Shown here: positions 33,326 through 36,535 of the stretch, piece by piece
How the letters are laid out: each line of letters starts with the position of its first letter
How positions within the stretch are numbered: the first letter of the stretch is position 1
Source of the DNA: Nostoc punctiforme NIES-2108
GTDB taxonomy: Bacteria; Cyanobacteriota; Cyanobacteriia; Cyanobacteriales; Nostocaceae
Reading direction: 5' to 3'
NCBI GenBank assembly: GCA_003326195.1
Contig: LXQE01000149.1
Span: forward strand, 1-36,535
Length of the DNA: 36,535 nucleotides
Notes under the pieces: model-generated
Database searches by the model: none
The model's input: the letters and a program-made list of their open reading frames with translations, nothing else
Told to the model about the DNA's origin: nothing
Made by a program: the position numbers and the translations under genes

Positions 33326-35302
33326 ATGTCAACAACCCAAACCGCATCTTCTTTTTTATCTAACATCAGCGAGCGAGAACGGCAAGCATTAAAGCGGTTG
33401 GTAGATTACACAAACGTGGAATCGCTACCAGAAATTTGGCCTTTGGCAGCTCAACGATTTGGTGATGTTGTCGCTCTCCGCAATCCTCACGCCAAACCAG
33501 AAGTGGCAATTACTTATACCCAGTTGGCAGAGCAAATGCAACTATTTGCTGCTGGGTTACAGGCGTTGGGAGTAAAAGTAGGCGATCGCATTTCCCTAAT
33601 TGCTGACAATAGTCCTCGGTGGTTTATTGCCGATCAAGGCATCATGACTGCTGGAGGCGTTGATGCGGTGCGTAGTTCCCAAGCCGAAAAAGAAGAACTG
33701 CTGTTTATTATCACTAATAGCGGCAGTACAGCGATCGTCGTTGAAGATTTAAAAACACTTAAAAAACTCCAAGACCGCCTCAAAGATTTACCAATTCAAG
33801 TGGTAATTTTACTTTCCGATGAAGCACCACCAACAGACGAAACCCTAAAGGTACTGAACTTTTCGCAGTTGCTCGAAATCGGGAAAAGTCATAATTTTGT
33901 GCCAGTCAAGCAAAATCGTGACGCTCTAGCAACTCTAATTTATACCTCTGGTACTACGGGTAAACCCAAAGGTGTAATGCTGTCTTATAGCAATTTGATG
34001 CACCAAGTCATCAGTTTTGGCACAGTATTGCAACCAAACCCCGGCGATATAGTTCTCAGTATCCTACCTTCGTGGCACAGCTACGAACGGACTGTTGAAT
34101 ACTACCTACTATCTCAAGGTTGCACCCAAGTTTATACCAACTTGCGCTCTGTAAAAGGGGATTTGAAACAATTTAAACCCAATTACATGGTCGGTGTACC
34201 CCGTCTGTGGGAATCGATTTATGAAGGAGTGCAAAAGCAGTTCCGCGAACAACCAGCCAACAAGCAACGCCTAATTAAATTTTTATTGGGCATTAGCGAC
34301 AAATATATCAAAGCGCAGCGAACTGCTCAGGGATTGGATTTAAATAATCTTCATGCTTCAGCCCTCGAACGATTAGCAGCTAAGATCCAAGCATCAGCTT
34401 TATTACCCCTCCATGCTTTGGGAGAACGACTGGTTTACGCCAAAGTTCGGGAAGCCACAGGGGGACAAGTTAAGCAGATGATTAGCGGCGGCGGTGCGCT
34501 TCCCAGACACATAGATAATTTCTTTGAAATTATTGGCGTGCAGATTTTGCAAGGCTACGGCTTGACAGAAACTTCTCCTGTCACCCATGTAAGGCGTCCT
34601 TGGCGGAATTTGATTGGCGCATCAGGACTACCACTCCCGGCTACAGAAGCTAAAATCGTCGATCCTGAGACAAAAGTGCCTTTACCAATAGAGAAGCGAG
34701 GCTTAGTATTGTTGAGAGGCCCGCAGATTATGCAAGGCTATTACCAAAATCCGGAAGCGACAGCAAAAGCAATTGACGCTGAGGGTTGGTTTGATAGCGG
34801 CGATTTGGGTTGGCTGACACCACAAGACGACTTAGTGCTGACTGGCAGAGCTAAGGATACGATTGTATTGACTAACGGGGAAAACATCGAGCCACAGCCG
34901 ATCGAAGATGCGTGTTTGCGATCGCCATACATCGATCAAATTATGCTCATCGGCCAAGATCGGCGCAGCCTGGGAGCCTTAATTGTCCCCAATGTCGAAG
35001 CCTTAGAAAAATGGGCAGCAAGTCAGAATCTAACGCTGGATACGCTGGGCGATCAAGTGACTTCCTCAGATAGTCAAAAAATTGACTTCGAGAGTAGAAT
35101 GATCCAGGATTTATTTCGCCAAGAATTGAATCGGGAAGTCCAAAATCGTCCAGGCTATCGACCGGATGACCGCATCGGAACGTTTAAACTCATCCTGGAA
35201 CCGTTTTCTATCGAAAATGGCTTGATGACACAAACATTAAAAGTTCGCCGACATGTCGTCACGGAACGCTATCGCGATATTATTGACGGCATGTTTGCCT
35301 GA
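33326..35302 (+). CDS. aas: Long-chain acyl-ACP/acyl-CoA synthetase
   Basis: A 658-aa adenylate-forming enzyme that activates free fatty acids by ATP, in cyanobacteria mainly onto acyl carrier protein for recycling. Landmarks: phosphate loop LIYTSGTTGKPKGVMLSY near residue 210, SILPSWHSYERTVEY, GYGLTETSPVTH near 413, the hinge DSGDLGWLTPQDDLVLTGRAKDTIVLTNGENIEP, and the catalytic-lysine region NGLMTQTLKVRR near the end. Length and the HSYER motif fit the cyanobacterial Aas group rather than E. coli FadD; that subfamily call rests on memory. It starts ATG after AAGG. The YlqD-like gene follows 43 bases on. Confidence 0.92.
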   Translation: MSTTQTASSFLSNISERERQALKRLVDYTNVESLPEIWPLAAQRFGDVVALRNPHAKPEVAITYTQLAEQMQLFAAGLQALGVKVGDRISLIADNSPRWFIADQGIMTAGGVDAVRSSQAEKEELLFIITNSGSTAIVVEDLKTLKKLQDRLKDLPIQVVILLSDEAPPTDETLKVLNFSQLLEIGKSHNFVPVKQNRDALATLIYTSGTTGKPKGVMLSYSNLMHQVISFGTVLQPNPGDIVLSILPSWHSYERTVEYYLLSQGCTQVYTNLRSVKGDLKQFKPNYMVGVPRLWESIYEGVQKQFREQPANKQRLIKFLLGISDKYIKAQRTAQGLDLNNLHASALERLAAKIQASALLPLHALGERLVYAKVREATGGQVKQMISGGGALPRHIDNFFEIIGVQILQGYGLTETSPVTHVRRPWRNLIGASGLPLPATEAKIVDPETKVPLPIEKRGLVLLRGPQIMQGYYQNPEATAKAIDAEGWFDSGDLGWLTPQDDLVLTGRAKDTIVLTNGENIEPQPIEDACLRSPYIDQIMLIGQDRRSLGALIVPNVEALEKWAASQNLTLDTLGDQVTSSDSQKIDFESRMIQDLFRQELNREVQNRPGYRPDDRIGTFKLILEPFSIENGLMTQTLKVRRHVVTERYRDIIDGMFA

Positions 35303-35344
35303 TCATTCCACCTGCTAACTGTAAAGAGTGAACGTGAAATATTT

Positions 35345-35794
35345 ATGGATGTCTCCAAATCTAATTTGCTTCTCAAACGCGTCGTTAACGTCAAAGTTAT
35401 TGTGACTCCTCTCTGGAAAGAGGAAGTACAACAGCAGCTGCAAACCCAAATCAATCAACTCGATCAGCAACTGCAACAGCTAGACGTTGAAGGACAAAGA
35501 GCGATCGCGGCAATTCAAAAGCAGAGTCTGCAACCACCTGGCCCCCAGACCCTCCAACAAATTGACAATATCCAACTCCAAGTCAATCAAAAGAAAAGTG
35601 AATTTTTAGAGCAGAAAAATCAGTTGCTGCAAAACCTCCAGCAAGTGCAGTTTCTCCAGCAAGATCAGGAAGTCAACCAATTCCAAATGGAAGGCTTTTT
35701 CCGGGTGGAAATCGGTGATAACCTGATTAGCAAAATGCAAGTCGAAATCGTTCTGCGCGATGGCGTTGTAGAAGAAATTCGCGGCGACATTTAA
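35345..35794 (+). CDS. YlqD-like coiled-coil protein
   Basis: A 149-aa protein of the YlqD family, function unknown. It begins with a short beta strand (LLLKRVVNVKVIVTPLWKEE), then a long Gln-rich coiled coil (QLQTQINQLDQQLQQLDVEG to about residue 108), and closes with beta sequence (FFRVEIGDNLISKMQVEIVLRDGVVEEI). Length matches the family. It follows aas on the same strand with a 42-base gap and may be cotranscribed. A heptamer repeat tract follows its stop. Confidence 0.82.
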   Translation: MDVSKSNLLLKRVVNVKVIVTPLWKEEVQQQLQTQINQLDQQLQQLDVEGQRAIAAIQKQSLQPPGPQTLQQIDNIQLQVNQKKSEFLEQKNQLLQNLQQVQFLQQDQEVNQFQMEGFFRVEIGDNLISKMQVEIVLRDGVVEEIRGDI

Positions 35795-35800
35795 ATTTGT

Positions 35801-35880
35801 CATTTGTCATTTGTCCGTTGTCATTTGTTTTGTGACCAGTGACTAATGACCAATGACTAATGACCAATGACTAATGACAG
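35801..35880. repeat. Heptamer repeats GTCATTT and GACTAAT/GACCAAT
   Basis: Tandem 7-base units, first GTCATTT-type and then alternating GACTAAT/GACCAAT, partly inverse of each other. The stop codon of the following minus-strand gene falls inside the tract. Confidence 0.85.
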
Positions 35881-36392
35881 ATGTGATTTAACTTAGTTTG
35901 AGAGCGGCTCCCAGCCCAACATTCTACCTGGGAGCCAGCCCAAACAATTTGCCACACTGGAGGTGAGCTAATAAAAAGCGATCGCCCAAAGGTTGTCATC
36001 TCCGCTCGATATTTAACCGTCCCAACTGAATTATTACCCCGCTTGATTTGCGTAATCGTCACTAATGCCTGATTTGGTTGCGGATAAACTACCTCGATCT
36101 TTCGCGATTCTCCCACTGCTATCTCCTCAAAGGCATTCAGGGCAAGGGTAGTAGGATTACTGCCTTGGAGAGATGAGTTAAGTTTTTCTAAAGGTATAGT
36201 TTGATAATCGGAACGCTCTGAGAATGCTGCAACTTCCTGAGACTGATGTATTGCTCCCATCTGCTGGGTTTGCTCATCACTAGTCTCAACAATCGGTGCA
36301 GATTGCTGGTGCTGAATAATATAAACTCCAGTACCAGCCGTGGCAGAGATACTTAATATCACAATCAAAAAGAATTTCAGCTTTGCCGACAT
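35871..36392 (-). CDS. Exported hypothetical protein, 173 aa
   Basis: I do not recognise a family. A short basic start and hydrophobic segment (KLKFFLIVILSISATAGTGVYII) make a signal peptide or anchor. After a Gln/Ser-rich linker, residues about 85-150 look beta-rich (SRKIEVVYPQPNQALVTITQI, TVKYRAEM). Start ATG 36392 is preferred to a TTG seven codons upstream. The C-terminus reads into a heptamer repeat tract and stops there (ICH then TAG), so its last residues may have changed when the repeat arose. Confidence 0.65.
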   Translation of the reverse strand: MSAKLKFFLIVILSISATAGTGVYIIQHQQSAPIVETSDEQTQQMGAIHQSQEVAAFSERSDYQTIPLEKLNSSLQGSNPTTLALNAFEEIAVGESRKIEVVYPQPNQALVTITQIKRGNNSVGTVKYRAEMTTFGRSLFISSPPVWQIVWAGSQVECWAGSRSQTKLNHICH

Positions 36393-36535
36393 AAAAGTAA
36401 ACAGGAATTTCAAATAGGTTTATTACCAATTTTGAATTCTAGATTGAACTACATCCCATATCCTCTATCCGTAAGAAGCTCTTGTATCTTAAGTAGTGGT
36501 TATGAGAAATATTAAATAGCAATCCCATTTAATCT

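Overview
The window looks like chromosomal DNA from a filamentous, probably heterocyst-forming cyanobacterium of the Nostoc/Anabaena type. This is inferred from many copies of the octamer GCGATCGC (HIP1), 7-bp short tandem repeats between genes (AATTCGT, ACAAATG, ATGCCCA, CCCCAGT), several small palindromic insertion elements, and gene content typical of the group: zinc-ribbon Ser/Thr kinases, a porin-type SLH domain, acyl-ACP synthetase, RTX/PPC proteins and large periplasmic acylases. No tRNA, rRNA, CRISPR array or prophage was seen.

Layout. 1-640: the end of an IS630-type transposase broken by a 19-bp tandem duplication, followed by a miniature inverted-repeat element (MITE) with a second, different MITE inside it. 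734-7642: a hypothetical protein, a phosphoribulokinase-like kinase, a CoA-binding protein, an O-methyltransferase behind a 21-bp palindromic repeat array, aroA, obgE and a radical-SAM activase-like protein. 7643-10678: a second 21-bp repeat array, an orphan FecCD-type permease, and a histidine kinase with a cyclic-nucleotide-binding-type sensor domain. 10679-13550: a 118-bp MITE, a 42-residue small ORF with a strong ribosome binding site, and a large SLH-von Willebrand A protein.

13840-19895, all on the minus strand, reads as a decaying siderophore-type iron-uptake locus. In transcription order it has a truncated adenylate-forming enzyme, a frameshifted MFS exporter remnant, a penicillin-acylase-family Ntn hydrolase, an exported helical protein, the C-terminal stump of a FecCD permease, a MITE, and an intact FecE-type ATPase. 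The ATPase has no intact permease beside it; the only intact one in the window is the orphan at 8026-9093. 20031-23946 holds two tandem Ser/Thr kinases sharing a zinc ribbon and an unrecognised C-terminal domain. The rest is mostly ordinary: an RTX/PPC protein, a Nudix hydrolase, pgk, a universal stress protein, an RTX fragment, a GDYXXLXY/DUF2157 membrane pair, an RsmB-like methyltransferase, a small cysteine-rich protein, acyl-ACP synthetase, a YlqD-like protein and an exported hypothetical protein.

The points most worth a second look are: the eroded siderophore locus with its acylase; two unrelated 21-bp repeat arrays upstream of genes, one showing paired changes that keep its palindrome; the conserved C-terminal domain shared by the tandem kinases; the SLH-vWA fusion; and MITE ends matching the end of the adjacent broken IS630 element.
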